Source of the DNA: Alloprevotella tannerae ATCC 51259
GTDB lineage: Bacteria > Bacteroidota > Bacteroidia > Bacteroidales > Bacteroidaceae
Reading direction: 5' to 3'
Assembly: GCF_000159995.1 (NCBI RefSeq)
Contig: NZ_GG700643.1
Coordinates: forward strand, 861,195-925,194
Length of the DNA: 64,000 nt
The notes below the pieces were generated by a model. The model ran no database searches. It saw only the letters and a list, made by a program, of their open reading frames with translations, and was not told the origin of the DNA. Both the position numbers and the translations under genes were made by a program. This document shows, in pieces, positions 36,958 through 46,544 of this stretch (position 1 is the first letter of the stretch; every line of letters starts with the position of its first letter).

Positions 36958-38415
36958 ATGAAAAGAATAATACTTTTGTTACTACCTTTTGTATTTGCCT
37001 ATTCTCAAAAGGTGTGGGGGCAGGTCAATTTCTTCGATGCCAATGTGAGCAAGTGCGGAGAGTTGGAGCAAGTCTTGGGGGAGAAATGGGACAAGATAGA
37101 TTCGCTGATTGTGCATGGTTCCGTCAATGAAGCTGACTTTACGACTATGTGGAAATGCAGCTTTGAGGGGAAGCTAACTGTATTGAATTTGGAGGATTCG
37201 CAGGTAGAAAACAATAAGATACCTACGCGTGCACTTTATAAGGCTGATAGGCAGGTTATTGATGACCCGAGAGCGTATCAGGGCGTGGTTTACCTCCCAC
37301 TCCGCCACATCATCCTTCCTGAGGGAATTCAGGAAATTGGAGACTTTGCTTTCTCAAGGATGAAATTAGAACAAATAAACCTCCCCAAAAGTTTGAGAAA
37401 GCTTGGTCGTTTCAGTTTTTCAAGCTGCCATTGGTTAAGTACCGACCCGTTGATTATCCCGGAAGGTGTAACGTCTATTCCATCACAATGCTTTGTAAAT
37501 TGCCAATGCTTCAAGAAATTGATGCTACCCTCTACTATTAAGATAATTGAAGGATTTGCTTTCTACAACACAAGAGTGGAAGAAGTAAACTTTCCAGAGG
37601 GATTAGAGCTTATTAAAATTGCAGCTTTTGATGGGTGCGACTTGATGGAAGCAATATTGCCAAGTACTCTTAAAGAACTGTCTGATTTTACCTTTTCCAT
37701 GTGCCCTAAATTACAAGAAATCAAGATTCCTGAAGGGATTACCAAGATCCCCTTTGCCTTTGCTTCTTGGTGTCGATCATTGGAAAAAGTGAATATCCCC
37801 AAGAGTGTTACAGTAATAGAGGATGATGCTTTCGGAAGCGATGTAAAACTCAAATCGATAGACTTGCCCGAGGGATTAAGACATATTGGGAAAGATGCTT
37901 TTTGGGAATGTGCAGTTGATTCCATTATATTTCCAGCTTCACTAGAATATTTAGGCGCAGGGAGTTGTGCAAATTGGGAAAATGTCAAAAAGATATATTC
38001 CCTCTCTCCTAACCCTCCTTGTTGTGCAGCTGATAAGGAAGGAAAGCATAAAACATTTCATGGTATCACTCCCAATGACATTCCCGTCTACGTTCCCATC
38101 GGCTCAGGAGAAAAATATCGTCAGGCTTTCGGCTGGAACTACTTCACGAACATCATTGAAACGGACAAGTTCCCAACCGGAATAATGTCGCCTAAGATGG
38201 GCAATAACGAACTATGTAAGGTATATGGGAAAGACAACGAACTCATAATAGAAATTCCTAATTTGCTCTCATCGCCTATTCATTATTCCATTTACAGTAC
38301 AAAGGGAACTATGATAGAGCAAGGCAACCTCACAAAGTCTTATACATTAAAAATGCCTTCAAAGGGTGTCTATATTGTACGTGTTGGAAATACTACACAT
38401 AAAATATTCTTGTAA
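36958..38415 (+). CDS. BspA-like LRR_5 surface protein, copy 1
   Basis: A 485-residue secreted protein; signal peptide about 1-21 (cut near VWGQV). The first 100 residues are a shared head (FFDANVSKCGELEQVLGEKW, KIDSLIVHG). From about 110 to 380 there are about ten LRR_5 (BspA) repeats of 22-24 residues such as LPEGIQEIGDFAFSRMKLEQ and KEIKIPEG..KIPFAFAS. Then the typical VYVPIGSGEKYRQAFGWNYF block, and a C-terminal sorting-like domain (IIEIPNLLSSPIHYSIYSTK to HKIFL). BspA-type proteins bind fibronectin, other host proteins or partner bacteria. It is the first of four tandem paralogues; its last 235 nt and the 57-nt spacer match copy 3 almost exactly. Confidence 0.88.
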   Translation: MKRIILLLLPFVFAYSQKVWGQVNFFDANVSKCGELEQVLGEKWDKIDSLIVHGSVNEADFTTMWKCSFEGKLTVLNLEDSQVENNKIPTRALYKADRQVIDDPRAYQGVVYLPLRHIILPEGIQEIGDFAFSRMKLEQINLPKSLRKLGRFSFSSCHWLSTDPLIIPEGVTSIPSQCFVNCQCFKKLMLPSTIKIIEGFAFYNTRVEEVNFPEGLELIKIAAFDGCDLMEAILPSTLKELSDFTFSMCPKLQEIKIPEGITKIPFAFASWCRSLEKVNIPKSVTVIEDDAFGSDVKLKSIDLPEGLRHIGKDAFWECAVDSIIFPASLEYLGAGSCANWENVKKIYSLSPNPPCCAADKEGKHKTFHGITPNDIPVYVPIGSGEKYRQAFGWNYFTNIIETDKFPTGIMSPKMGNNELCKVYGKDNELIIEIPNLLSSPIHYSIYSTKGTMIEQGNLTKSYTLKMPSKGVYIVRVGNTTHKIFL

Positions 38416-38472
38416 GTCTAGCATCATAAGAAACAGGAATTAAGTTGGTTTTCATTTAAATACATTGCAGAT

Positions 38473-39918
38473 ATGAAAAGAATAATACTTCTATTGATCA
38501 CTTTTGTATTGTGCTATTCACAAAAGATGTATGGACAAGTCTCTTTCTTTGATGCTAATGTGAGCAAGTATGGAGAGCTGGAACGAGTCTTGGGTGAGAA
38601 ATGGGACAAGATAGATTCGCTGGTCGTGCACGGTCCGATTAATGAAGACGATTTCAAAATCATGTGGAAATGTAGTTTTGAGGGAAAACTCACGGTGTTG
38701 AACTTGGAGGATACTCAGATCGAAGGACGAAAAATTCCAGATTGTGCACTATTTAACTATGAAAAACAGGATGCAACGATTTCTGTGCATTTGAATATTC
38801 GAAAAATTATCCTTCCTGGCAATCTTGAGGAAATCGGCAAATATGCTTTTATGAAGATGAAATTAGAAGAGATAAATTTTCCACGAAATCTTAGAAAAAT
38901 AGGACGATCTGCTTTCGGCAATTGCCATTGGTTCAAGACCAATCCCGTGATACCTGAAGGGGTGACAGAACTTCCTGCTAGATGTTTTATGAATTGCCAA
39001 TGTTTTGACAAAATAACATTGCCAACCTCACTGAAAATTATTTCGGACGACTGTTTCTATAATACAAGAGTAGCTGAAGTTAATTTCCCTGAAGGTTTGG
39101 ACAGTATCGGTGATGGTGCATTTTATGGTTCTGATTTAAAGATAGCAGACTTACCTAATTCTATAACTAAAATAGCATCACTCACTTTCTCTATGTGTGA
39201 CAGATTGCGCTATATACATATTCCAGAAAATGAATATATTGATTATATTCCAGATTATTTTGCTGCCTATGATGATTCTTTAGAGAGAGTTGATATTCCT
39301 AATACTATAAAAAAGATCGGAACAAGTTCCTTTGATGCAAATTATATGCTAAAAAACATCAAACTACCAAATGGTTTGACATACATAGGACAAGAAGCCT
39401 TTTGGTATTGTGCATTTGACTCAATTGTTTTTCCAGCCTCACTTGAGTATTTAGGTGGAGGAAGTAGTGCATATTGGAAATATATTAAAAAGATATATTC
39501 TCAATCCCCTAACCCACCATTCTGTGCAGAGGACTTGACAAACCCAGGGAAAGGACCTTTTCATGGCTTTACCCCCAACGATATACCAGTGTACGTTCCC
39601 ATCGGTTCGGGAGAAAAATATCGTCAGGCTTTCGGCTGGAATTACTTCACGAATATCATCGAGACGGACAAGTTTCCAACCGGAATCGTTTCGCCTAAGA
39701 TGGGCAACAACGAGCCTTGTAAGGTATATGGGAAAGACGGAAAGCTTTTCATCGAGCTTCCTAACGTGCCCGCTTCCCCTGTTCGGTATTCTGTTTACAG
39801 CATAGGAGGCACAATGATAGAACAAGGCTATCTCACAGCTTCATACACCCTGCAAATGCCATCAAGAGATACTTACATTGTACATGTCGGCAATGCTGTA
39901 TACAAGATACTTATGTAG
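38473..39918 (+). CDS. BspA-like LRR_5 surface protein, copy 2
   Basis: A 481-residue paralogue of copy 1 with the same signal peptide type (cut near MYGQV), head domain (SFFDANVSKYGELERVLGEK) and LRR_5 array. The middle repeats differ most from the other copies, with ENEYIDYIPDYFAAYDDSLE and YIGQEAFWYCAFDSIVFPAS. The C-terminal domain (VPASPVRYSVYSIGGTMIEQ) is of a second subtype shared with copy 4. It starts 57 nt after copy 1. A short A-rich spacer, different from the others, separates it from copy 3. Confidence 0.87.
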   Translation: MKRIILLLITFVLCYSQKMYGQVSFFDANVSKYGELERVLGEKWDKIDSLVVHGPINEDDFKIMWKCSFEGKLTVLNLEDTQIEGRKIPDCALFNYEKQDATISVHLNIRKIILPGNLEEIGKYAFMKMKLEEINFPRNLRKIGRSAFGNCHWFKTNPVIPEGVTELPARCFMNCQCFDKITLPTSLKIISDDCFYNTRVAEVNFPEGLDSIGDGAFYGSDLKIADLPNSITKIASLTFSMCDRLRYIHIPENEYIDYIPDYFAAYDDSLERVDIPNTIKKIGTSSFDANYMLKNIKLPNGLTYIGQEAFWYCAFDSIVFPASLEYLGGGSSAYWKYIKKIYSQSPNPPFCAEDLTNPGKGPFHGFTPNDIPVYVPIGSGEKYRQAFGWNYFTNIIETDKFPTGIVSPKMGNNEPCKVYGKDGKLFIELPNVPASPVRYSVYSIGGTMIEQGYLTASYTLQMPSRDTYIVHVGNAVYKILM

Positions 39919-39983
39919 TTTTTGTATTATAAAAAAAAGATAAGTCTGTTTCAATTATATTTAAGACATAAAACATTGAGAGT

Positions 39984-41444
39984 ATGAAAAGAATAATACT
40001 TTTGTTACTGCCTCTTTTATTTGCTTATTCTCAAAAGATGTGGGGACAAGTCAATTTCTTTGATGCCCACGTGAGCAAGTATGGAGAGTTGGAACAGGTC
40101 TTGGGGGAAAAATGGGACAAAATCGATTCATTAATCGTACATGGACCAATCAATGAAGCTGATTTCACAACGATGTGGAAATGCAGCTTTGAGGGGAAAC
40201 TTACTGTGCTGAACCTGGAATATGCGCAAATAGAAAATAATAAGATACCTACGCGTGCACTTTTTAAGGTTGATAGGCAGGTTATTGATGACCCGAGAGC
40301 GTATCAAGGAGTTGTTTATCTGCCAATACGTCATCTGATCCTTCCTGAGGGTATTCAGGAAATAGGAGACTTTGCTTTCTCGCGAATGAGATTAGAACAA
40401 GTGAACCTTCCTAAGAGCCTAAGGAAGTTGGGCCGTTCATGTTTTTCAAGTTGCCATTGGCTGAGTACCGATCCTTTGATTATCCCGGATGGGATCACGT
40501 CTATTCCACCACAATGCTTTATAAATTGCCAATGCTTCAAGAAATTAGTGTTGCCCTCTACACTTAAAACCATCGAAGGCGCAGCTTTCTATAACACGAG
40601 AGTGGAAGAGGCAAACTTTCCGGAGGGATTGGAGTATATCAAAGGGTTGGCTTTTGAGGGTTCTGACTTAAAAAAAGCAATATTGCCAAGCACTCTCAAG
40701 GATCTATCTGAGTTCACTTTTTCTATGTGTCCTAAATTACAAGAAATCAAAATACCCGAGGGTGTTACCAAGATCCCCCTTGGCTTTGCTTCTTGGTGTC
40801 ATTTATTGGAAGAAGTAAATATCCCCAAGAGTGTTACAGTAATAGAGGTTGATGCTTTTGGAAGCGATGTAAAACTCAAACCGATAGACTTGCCCGAGGG
40901 ATTAAAACGCATAGAGCAGGATGCTCTTTGGTACTGTGCAATTGATTCCATCGTTTTCCCTGCTTCGTTGGAATATTTGGGTGGAGGAAGTTGTGCAAAT
41001 TGGAAATACATAAAGAAGATATATTCTCTTGCACCAATTCCTCCTTATTGTGCAGAAGACAGAGCTAATCCCGGTAAAGGACCATTTCACGGATATACGC
41101 CGAACGGTATTCCTCTCTATGTTCCCATCGGTTCGGGAGAAAAATATCGGCAGGCTTTCGGCTGGAACTACTTCACGAACATCATTGAAACAGATAAGTT
41201 CCCAACCGGAATAATGTCGCCTAAGATGGGCAACAACGAACTATGTAAGGTATATGGGAAAGACAACGAACTCATAATAGAAATTCCTAATTTGCTCTCA
41301 TCGCCTATTCATTATTCCATTTACAGTACAAAGGGAACTATGATAGAGCAAGGCAACCTTACAAAGTCTTATACATTAAAAATGCCTTCAAAGGGTGTCT
41401 ATATTGTACGTGTTGGAAATACCACACATAAAATATTCTTGTAA
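39984..41444 (+). CDS. BspA-like LRR_5 surface protein, copy 3
   Basis: A 486-residue paralogue, closest to copy 1 along most of its length: same TRALFKVDRQVIDDPRAYQG head segment, similar LRRs, and the same LLSSPIHYSIYSTKGTMIEQ tail. Small differences occur (HLLEEVNIPKSVTVIEVDAF against copy 1; FHGYTPNGIPLYVPIGSGEK). The 3' 235 nt differ from copy 1 at only about three positions, and the 57-nt spacer after the stop is identical. It therefore derives from a recent duplication of the copy 1 plus copy 2 block, or was homogenised by gene conversion. Start and signal peptide as in copy 1 (cut near MWGQV). Confidence 0.88.
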   Translation: MKRIILLLLPLLFAYSQKMWGQVNFFDAHVSKYGELEQVLGEKWDKIDSLIVHGPINEADFTTMWKCSFEGKLTVLNLEYAQIENNKIPTRALFKVDRQVIDDPRAYQGVVYLPIRHLILPEGIQEIGDFAFSRMRLEQVNLPKSLRKLGRSCFSSCHWLSTDPLIIPDGITSIPPQCFINCQCFKKLVLPSTLKTIEGAAFYNTRVEEANFPEGLEYIKGLAFEGSDLKKAILPSTLKDLSEFTFSMCPKLQEIKIPEGVTKIPLGFASWCHLLEEVNIPKSVTVIEVDAFGSDVKLKPIDLPEGLKRIEQDALWYCAIDSIVFPASLEYLGGGSCANWKYIKKIYSLAPIPPYCAEDRANPGKGPFHGYTPNGIPLYVPIGSGEKYRQAFGWNYFTNIIETDKFPTGIMSPKMGNNELCKVYGKDNELIIEIPNLLSSPIHYSIYSTKGTMIEQGNLTKSYTLKMPSKGVYIVRVGNTTHKIFL

Positions 41445-41501
41445 GTCTAGCATCATAAGAAACAGGAATTAAGTTGGTTTTCATTTAAATACATTGCAGA
41501 T

Positions 41502-42938
41502 ATGAAAAGAATAATACTTTTGTTACTGCCTCTTATATTTGCCTATTCACAAAAGATATGGGGGCAGGTCAATTTCTTCGATGCTAATGTGAGCAGGTAT
41601 GGAGAGTTGGAGCAGGTCTTGGGTGAGAAATGGGACAAGATAGATTCGTTGATTGTGCACGGACCAATCAATGCTGCAGACTTTAAGACAATGGTTCATT
41701 CTGCGAGAGACGGAGCATTGCGCATTATCAATCTGCAATATGCACAGGTTGAAAACAACAAGATTCCTGATTCTGGGTTTGTCGATTGGGATTGGTACAC
41801 TTCCGGGCGCTATTTGGACATCCGTCGCATTATCCTTCCCGATGATATTACGGAGTTCGGATTCTGTGCATTTTTAGGATTGACATTGAGGACTATCAAT
41901 ATCCCTTCTTCGTTGAGAAAGTTGGGGGAAAGTTGTTTTGAGGATGATAAATGGCTCGCGGTAAATCCCTTGATAATCCCCGAGGGAATTGAGGAAATCC
42001 CTGTCCGATGTTTTCAGTGGTGCGATAATCTCAAGAAAATTGTTCTCCCCTCTTCGCTTAAAACCATTGATATGCTTGCTTTCTATTATGCGAGGGTGAA
42101 AGAGATGAATTTCCCCGAAGGCTTAGATAGTATCGGATATTCTGCCATATATGGTACGCATCTTACAGAGATAGTACTGCCAAATACTGTGAAAAGGATA
42201 GGAAATGCAGCTTTTTCTGACAACAAGAGATTAAAGAGAGTTGTCTTGCCTGAAGGACTTGCAGAAATCCCTCAAAGATTATGTGGTTTATGCTCAAAGT
42301 TAGAAAAAATAGAAATTCCAAAATCCGTGATAAAAATTAATAGCGGTGCGTTTCAATGGTGTTATGAACTTAAAACCAATCTCCCGCCGGAGATTAAATG
42401 GATCGATTGGGATGCTTTCAGCTATTGTGCCCTTGACTCCATCGTTTTTCCGACTACCATAGAATATATCGGAGGAGGAGCCTTTAACGACTTGACTTCC
42501 CTACAAAAGATTTATTCCATGTCACCAATACCGCCCATTTGTGCTGAGCATCCACTGGTTAATCCGGGAGATGGTCCCTTTGACGGATATACTCCCAATG
42601 ACATTCCCGTCTACGTTCCCATCGGTTCGGGAGAAAAGTATCGGCAGGCTTTTGGCTGGAACTACTTCACGAATATCATTGAAACAGATAAGTTCCCAAC
42701 CGGAATAGTTTCGCCCAAGGTGGATAATGGCGACCAATGCAAGGTGTATGGAAAAAACGGCAAGCTCGTCATCGAATTTCCTAACATGCCCGCTTCTCCT
42801 GTTCGTTATGCAATTTACAGCATGGGAGGCACAATGATAGAGCAAGGTTATCTCACAGCTTCACACACCCTGCAAATGCCATCAAGGGGTATTTACATTG
42901 TACATATCGGTAATACTGCACACAAAATATTACTGTAA
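41502..42938 (+). CDS. BspA-like LRR_5 surface protein, copy 4
   Basis: A 478-residue paralogue that is the most divergent in the repeat region (ITEFGFCAFLGLTLRTINIP, IKINSGAFQWCYELKTNLPP) but keeps the common head (ANVSRYGELEQVLGEKWDKI), the VYVPIGSGEKYRQAFGWNYF block and a copy 2-type tail (MPASPVRYAIYSMGGTMIEQ). Signal peptide cut near IWGQV. It ends the cargo block; 237 nt of non-coding sequence separate it from the convergent mobC gene. The variable LRRs between constant ends suggest diversification of binding surfaces. Confidence 0.87.
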   Translation: MKRIILLLLPLIFAYSQKIWGQVNFFDANVSRYGELEQVLGEKWDKIDSLIVHGPINAADFKTMVHSARDGALRIINLQYAQVENNKIPDSGFVDWDWYTSGRYLDIRRIILPDDITEFGFCAFLGLTLRTINIPSSLRKLGESCFEDDKWLAVNPLIIPEGIEEIPVRCFQWCDNLKKIVLPSSLKTIDMLAFYYARVKEMNFPEGLDSIGYSAIYGTHLTEIVLPNTVKRIGNAAFSDNKRLKRVVLPEGLAEIPQRLCGLCSKLEKIEIPKSVIKINSGAFQWCYELKTNLPPEIKWIDWDAFSYCALDSIVFPTTIEYIGGGAFNDLTSLQKIYSMSPIPPICAEHPLVNPGDGPFDGYTPNDIPVYVPIGSGEKYRQAFGWNYFTNIIETDKFPTGIVSPKVDNGDQCKVYGKNGKLVIEFPNMPASPVRYAIYSMGGTMIEQGYLTASHTLQMPSRGIYIVHIGNTAHKILL

Positions 42939-43175
42939 GCTATCATTATAGGGCACTTGGTTCGGTATTCATTCTTGGGGAATATGGAACGGTATTGTTT
43001 ACTGTTGAATAGTCAGAAAAACAACTCATTGTAGTTCTCTTGCAAATATGTGGCAAGGTCTTGTATGAAAAAGAGAGTGATGTCATGTGTTAATTCAAAC
43101 TATAGGTTTTTAGAAGCTGCAATCTTCTGGAAATTTCTTATGGAAAATAGTTGGAGATATAATTTGGTAAATAGT

Positions 43176-45179
43176 CTACTCCTTGTTCAAATGGGCAAGA
43201 GCCGGGTCGGCCTTGATGCGTTCCTTCTCCGATTCCACAAGTAAGAGAATCTCTTGTTTGACACGTTTATAGTTGGCTTCTATGGTCTCTTTGAGATTGT
43301 CGGAGCCATCTTCGTTTGTAAAGTCTGCAATCGTAGGAATAGGTTCGTAGGTCTTTGTTTCTGCAGATACCTTGGCACTATCCACCACAATCTCAGCATG
43401 GAAAATCTTCTGCTCGATACGCTCGTCAAAGTTGTCGGACACCGCACCCACAAACATACCCTGTGTGAGATTACTGATTTTGCTTGCAGGGATAAGGCTG
43501 TCCATCTGTGTGGAGATAGAGGTGGATTTGTCGTTGCGGTTGATGGTCATGGACTGTCGTTGCTGAAGTACCTTACCAAACCGTTCGGAAAGCGTCTTAG
43601 CCGTCTCACCGACTACCTGCCCGGAAAAAACATTTCCCACCGTATTTTGAATCACCTTGCTTTCTTTGTCTCCATAGTCACGGGTTAACTGCGAAAAGTC
43701 CTGAAAGCCCAGACACACTGCTACTTTATTACTTCGGGCTGTGGCAATCAAATTATCAAGTCCACGAAAATAAATGGTAGGCAGCTCGTCTATAATAACC
43801 GAGGATTTGAGTTGTTTCTTCTTGTTGATGAGCTTCACGATACGGCTGTTGTAAAGTCCGAGTGCAGCCGAATAGATATTCTGTCGATCAGGGTTGTTGC
43901 CCACAACAAGGACTTTCGGCTCATCAGGATTGTTGATGTCAAGTGAGAAATCATCACCCGTCATCACCCAATAAAGAGCCGGCGAAATCATGCGTGATAG
44001 CGGTATCTTGGCACTGGCGATCTGTCCCTGCAACTGGTCCTGTGCTCCACCCTCCCATGCGTCCATAAAAGGAGAAAGGTAGTTGGCAAGTCCATCGTAG
44101 GAAGTAAGTATCGGGAATATCTGTGCGTAGGGACGGTTGAGAAATTCGATGGCATGGGGAAAGGTGCAATACTTCCCGTCCTCATAGATTTTCAGAAACC
44201 AGATGATGGCAGCCAGCAAGATAATCGGTGACTCCACGAAGAAGTCTCCCTGCTTCTGAATCCACGAGCGGTTGAGATTGAGCATAATCGTATAGGCACT
44301 CTCATAGGCATCCGATATATCCGTCATAAAGGCTGGATTGATGGGAGTGCAACGGTGCGACTTGCGAGGGTCGTCAAAGTTTATCACATAGAACTGTGGT
44401 TTTACCTTGTAAGCGTCCAAATGCTGGAGTAGGTGATTATAGGCTATCTCGGAAAGGTCTGGGAACTTGTAGTCGTAGATGTACATGGCAAAGCCTTTCT
44501 CTATCTGCTGCTTGATGTAGTTGTTCACGATAGCGTAGGACTTACCAGAACCCGGTGTACCGAGCACCATTGAGGCACGGAACGGATTGACTACGTTAAT
44601 CCAACCATTGTTCCACTTCTTCTTATAGTAGAAGCGTGTAGGAAGATTGACAGAGTATTCATTCTCCATCAACCGAGTTTCCTGCATAAAACTCTCGTTC
44701 TCTGTATTGAAAACATCGTCCATCAGGTTGTTTTTGAGTAGTCGGCTCATCCATACGCCACCCATCAGCAGGCAGATATAGCCAACGGAAAGCGTAAAGA
44801 TATAGAGCGAAGCCGCCCCCATCTTACCTATGGGCAATGCCAACAGCCACCAATTGAGAAAGAAAAAGACAAATCCGGAGAAAAGCACCGTCCAAATCTT
44901 CGGCCACGTGATTTTCTCTTCCTTTACGCCTTTTGTCCCCAAGCAGGAAAGGGCAAGGAACACCACACAAAAAAGTTTCGTCCAAAGAATGGAAGAAAAC
45001 AATCCCGTCGTTCGCTGGAAATTTATCAGTATCTTATTGATGATACCAAGTGTGAAGTGCCACTGCTGAAATGCCTCGTAGCAGAACCAATAACAGTTGA
45101 TAAGGAGGAATATCACCGATATGCCCCGCATAAAGTCCATAACTTTACCCAATGCTCTTAAATCATCTTCTTGTGCCAT
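43176..45179 (-). CDS. mobC: MobC, VirD4/TraG-type coupling protein
   Basis: A 667-residue inner-membrane ATPase that hands the relaxase-DNA complex to the mating channel. Four hydrophobic segments lie in the first 150 residues (ISVIFLLINCYWFCYEAF, LFCVVFLALSCLG, VLFSGFVFFFLNWWLLALP, LYIFTLSVGYICLLMGG). Walker A is LGTPGSGKSYA near 208 and Walker B is SVIIDELPTIYF near 458, followed by ATARSNKVAVCLGFQDFSQL, the sensor-like part of T4CPs. Order mobC-mobB-mobA on the reverse strand, divergent from the tra operon, is that of CTnDOT-family elements. Length is typical. Confidence 0.92.
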   Translation of the reverse strand: MAQEDDLRALGKVMDFMRGISVIFLLINCYWFCYEAFQQWHFTLGIINKILINFQRTTGLFSSILWTKLFCVVFLALSCLGTKGVKEEKITWPKIWTVLFSGFVFFFLNWWLLALPIGKMGAASLYIFTLSVGYICLLMGGVWMSRLLKNNLMDDVFNTENESFMQETRLMENEYSVNLPTRFYYKKKWNNGWINVVNPFRASMVLGTPGSGKSYAIVNNYIKQQIEKGFAMYIYDYKFPDLSEIAYNHLLQHLDAYKVKPQFYVINFDDPRKSHRCTPINPAFMTDISDAYESAYTIMLNLNRSWIQKQGDFFVESPIILLAAIIWFLKIYEDGKYCTFPHAIEFLNRPYAQIFPILTSYDGLANYLSPFMDAWEGGAQDQLQGQIASAKIPLSRMISPALYWVMTGDDFSLDINNPDEPKVLVVGNNPDRQNIYSAALGLYNSRIVKLINKKKQLKSSVIIDELPTIYFRGLDNLIATARSNKVAVCLGFQDFSQLTRDYGDKESKVIQNTVGNVFSGQVVGETAKTLSERFGKVLQQRQSMTINRNDKSTSISTQMDSLIPASKISNLTQGMFVGAVSDNFDERIEQKIFHAEIVVDSAKVSAETKTYEPIPTIADFTNEDGSDNLKETIEANYKRVKQEILLLVESEKERIKADPALAHLNKE

Positions 45180-45263
45180 AATCGTATTGCTTTTATATTT
45201 GTTGTATTATCGTTATTTGAATTGCATTTGAATGTTGCTCAAACAAAGTTTGAAATACCTTAC

Positions 45264-46544
45264 CTATCTTTTCCTCCGTCTGAGGTTGACTTTGCTTTGC
45301 CTGCGAAGTTTACGCTGCCAAGCCGCTTCTTTCCAATCATCGTTGCCCGTAGATACGAAAGAGTCCCCCACCATATCCTCTATGAGTTCATCGACAAGGT
45401 TATCACCCTCCTCTGCATTGGATTGTAAAGGCTGGACAGTTGCCGATTGTTCCAAACAGACAGAAGGACTGCCATACAGCGTCTTGTCCAAGAATGGGTT
45501 ATGCGTTGGATTAGAGAAATAGGTGTTGAATACATTGGCGGCATATCCCTTGCCCAATCGTGAGCCATTGAGTACAACGCCCACTTTATCGTCAATGAAT
45601 GTGATGCCATAGATGCGCCCGCTTTCGTTCTTTCGGATTACTGCACGCAAGCCTTGTTCTTCCAATCTTTGTTGTAGGGCCTTCTCTGTTTGAGGAGAAG
45701 AACACATCACTTCCAATATCCTGTGTCTTATTGCCGGTATCAGTGGCTTAATAGCTTGCTTTGATTTCTGTATCCTGTTCTGTACAGCAGTATAGCCCAT
45801 ACCACGACCAATGTCCGAGGCATGGATGGGTGTGCTTATTTTGTAGCCCTTGTCGTCAGTCGGGACATAGACAAGCCCATCGTATTTTCTTCCCCGAAAC
45901 TCCGTCTTCACTTCTTCCACGGTAAGGTTGTATGCGGAAAGAACGGCATTCAGTTCGCCCAAGGAACAGAAGCGGTAATGCTTAAGCACCATGAGAAGAA
46001 CGATTGCCACCTGCTCTCTGATGTTTCCTTTACCAATATCCACCTTGGGCATTTCTGCTTCCTCCTTATCATTGACCTTTGAACTCGGAATAAGGTTATA
46101 TTTCCTCTCTAAGACATCGGTAATCTGCTTGCTTCGCCGTTTCTCAAACTTATCGTTTATCTTTCGTCCTTTGCTATCCACTCGAAGCGACACGATGTGG
46201 ATATGCTCACGGGCGATGTCATTATGCTTGAACGCGATATAAGGCTGGTTGCCATAACCCAGTGCCTCCATATACTCCTTGGCAATCCGTGTGAGTGTTT
46301 CATCGGATAGTATCTCGTCCGGGTGAGGATTGAGGGAGCAATGGAACACCGTTTTCTTGGTACGGCATTTCTTGGGTATCAATGCTTCCATATCTGCAAA
46401 CACCTCCTCCATCGTATAATATCCCTCCTTGTCCTGATACAACTCAGCGGCAAGGAGAATGCTTGCTTCCCCTTTCTCCACCTTTTTGAAGTTATAGCCG
46501 AGTGCCCCTCCAAGGTTCTCCGTTGCAGAAATCTTGGCAATCAT
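45264..46544 (-). CDS. mobB: MobB relaxase
   Basis: A 426-residue relaxase of the Bacteroidetes MOBP-like group that nicks oriT and leads the strand into the recipient. The N-terminal nuclease domain contains MIAKISATENLGGALGYNFK (with the likely active-site Tyr in the first 20 residues or nearby), CSLNPHPDEILSDETL, and the metal-binding three-histidine motif KHNDIAREHIHIVSLRVD near residue 110. Residues beyond 200 are a helical extension, and the C-terminus is basic (RRQSKVNLRRRKR). It overlaps mobA by four nt, so they are coupled. It partners with MobA at the oriT candidate near 47000. Confidence 0.92.
   Translation of the reverse strand: MIAKISATENLGGALGYNFKKVEKGEASILLAAELYQDKEGYYTMEEVFADMEALIPKKCRTKKTVFHCSLNPHPDEILSDETLTRIAKEYMEALGYGNQPYIAFKHNDIAREHIHIVSLRVDSKGRKINDKFEKRRSKQITDVLERKYNLIPSSKVNDKEEAEMPKVDIGKGNIREQVAIVLLMVLKHYRFCSLGELNAVLSAYNLTVEEVKTEFRGRKYDGLVYVPTDDKGYKISTPIHASDIGRGMGYTAVQNRIQKSKQAIKPLIPAIRHRILEVMCSSPQTEKALQQRLEEQGLRAVIRKNESGRIYGITFIDDKVGVVLNGSRLGKGYAANVFNTYFSNPTHNPFLDKTLYGSPSVCLEQSATVQPLQSNAEEGDNLVDELIEDMVGDSFVSTGNDDWKEAAWQRKLRRQSKVNLRRRKR

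Larger units (their letters stand above)
36958..42938 (+). repeat. two-gene tandem duplication of about 3.03 kb (A-B-A'-B')
   Basis: Start-to-start distances are 3,026 nt (copy 1 to 3) and 3,029 nt (copy 2 to 4). Copies 1 and 3 share one C-terminal subtype and copies 2 and 4 another. The spacers 38416-38472 and 41445-41501 are identical. This fits duplication of a two-gene unit followed by drift or conversion inside the LRRs. Confidence 0.85.

Noticed and set aside
43050-43244. Forward-strand 64-codon frame between the LRR tandem and mobC
   Set aside because: Overlaps the 3' end of mobC in antisense and lacks any domain.
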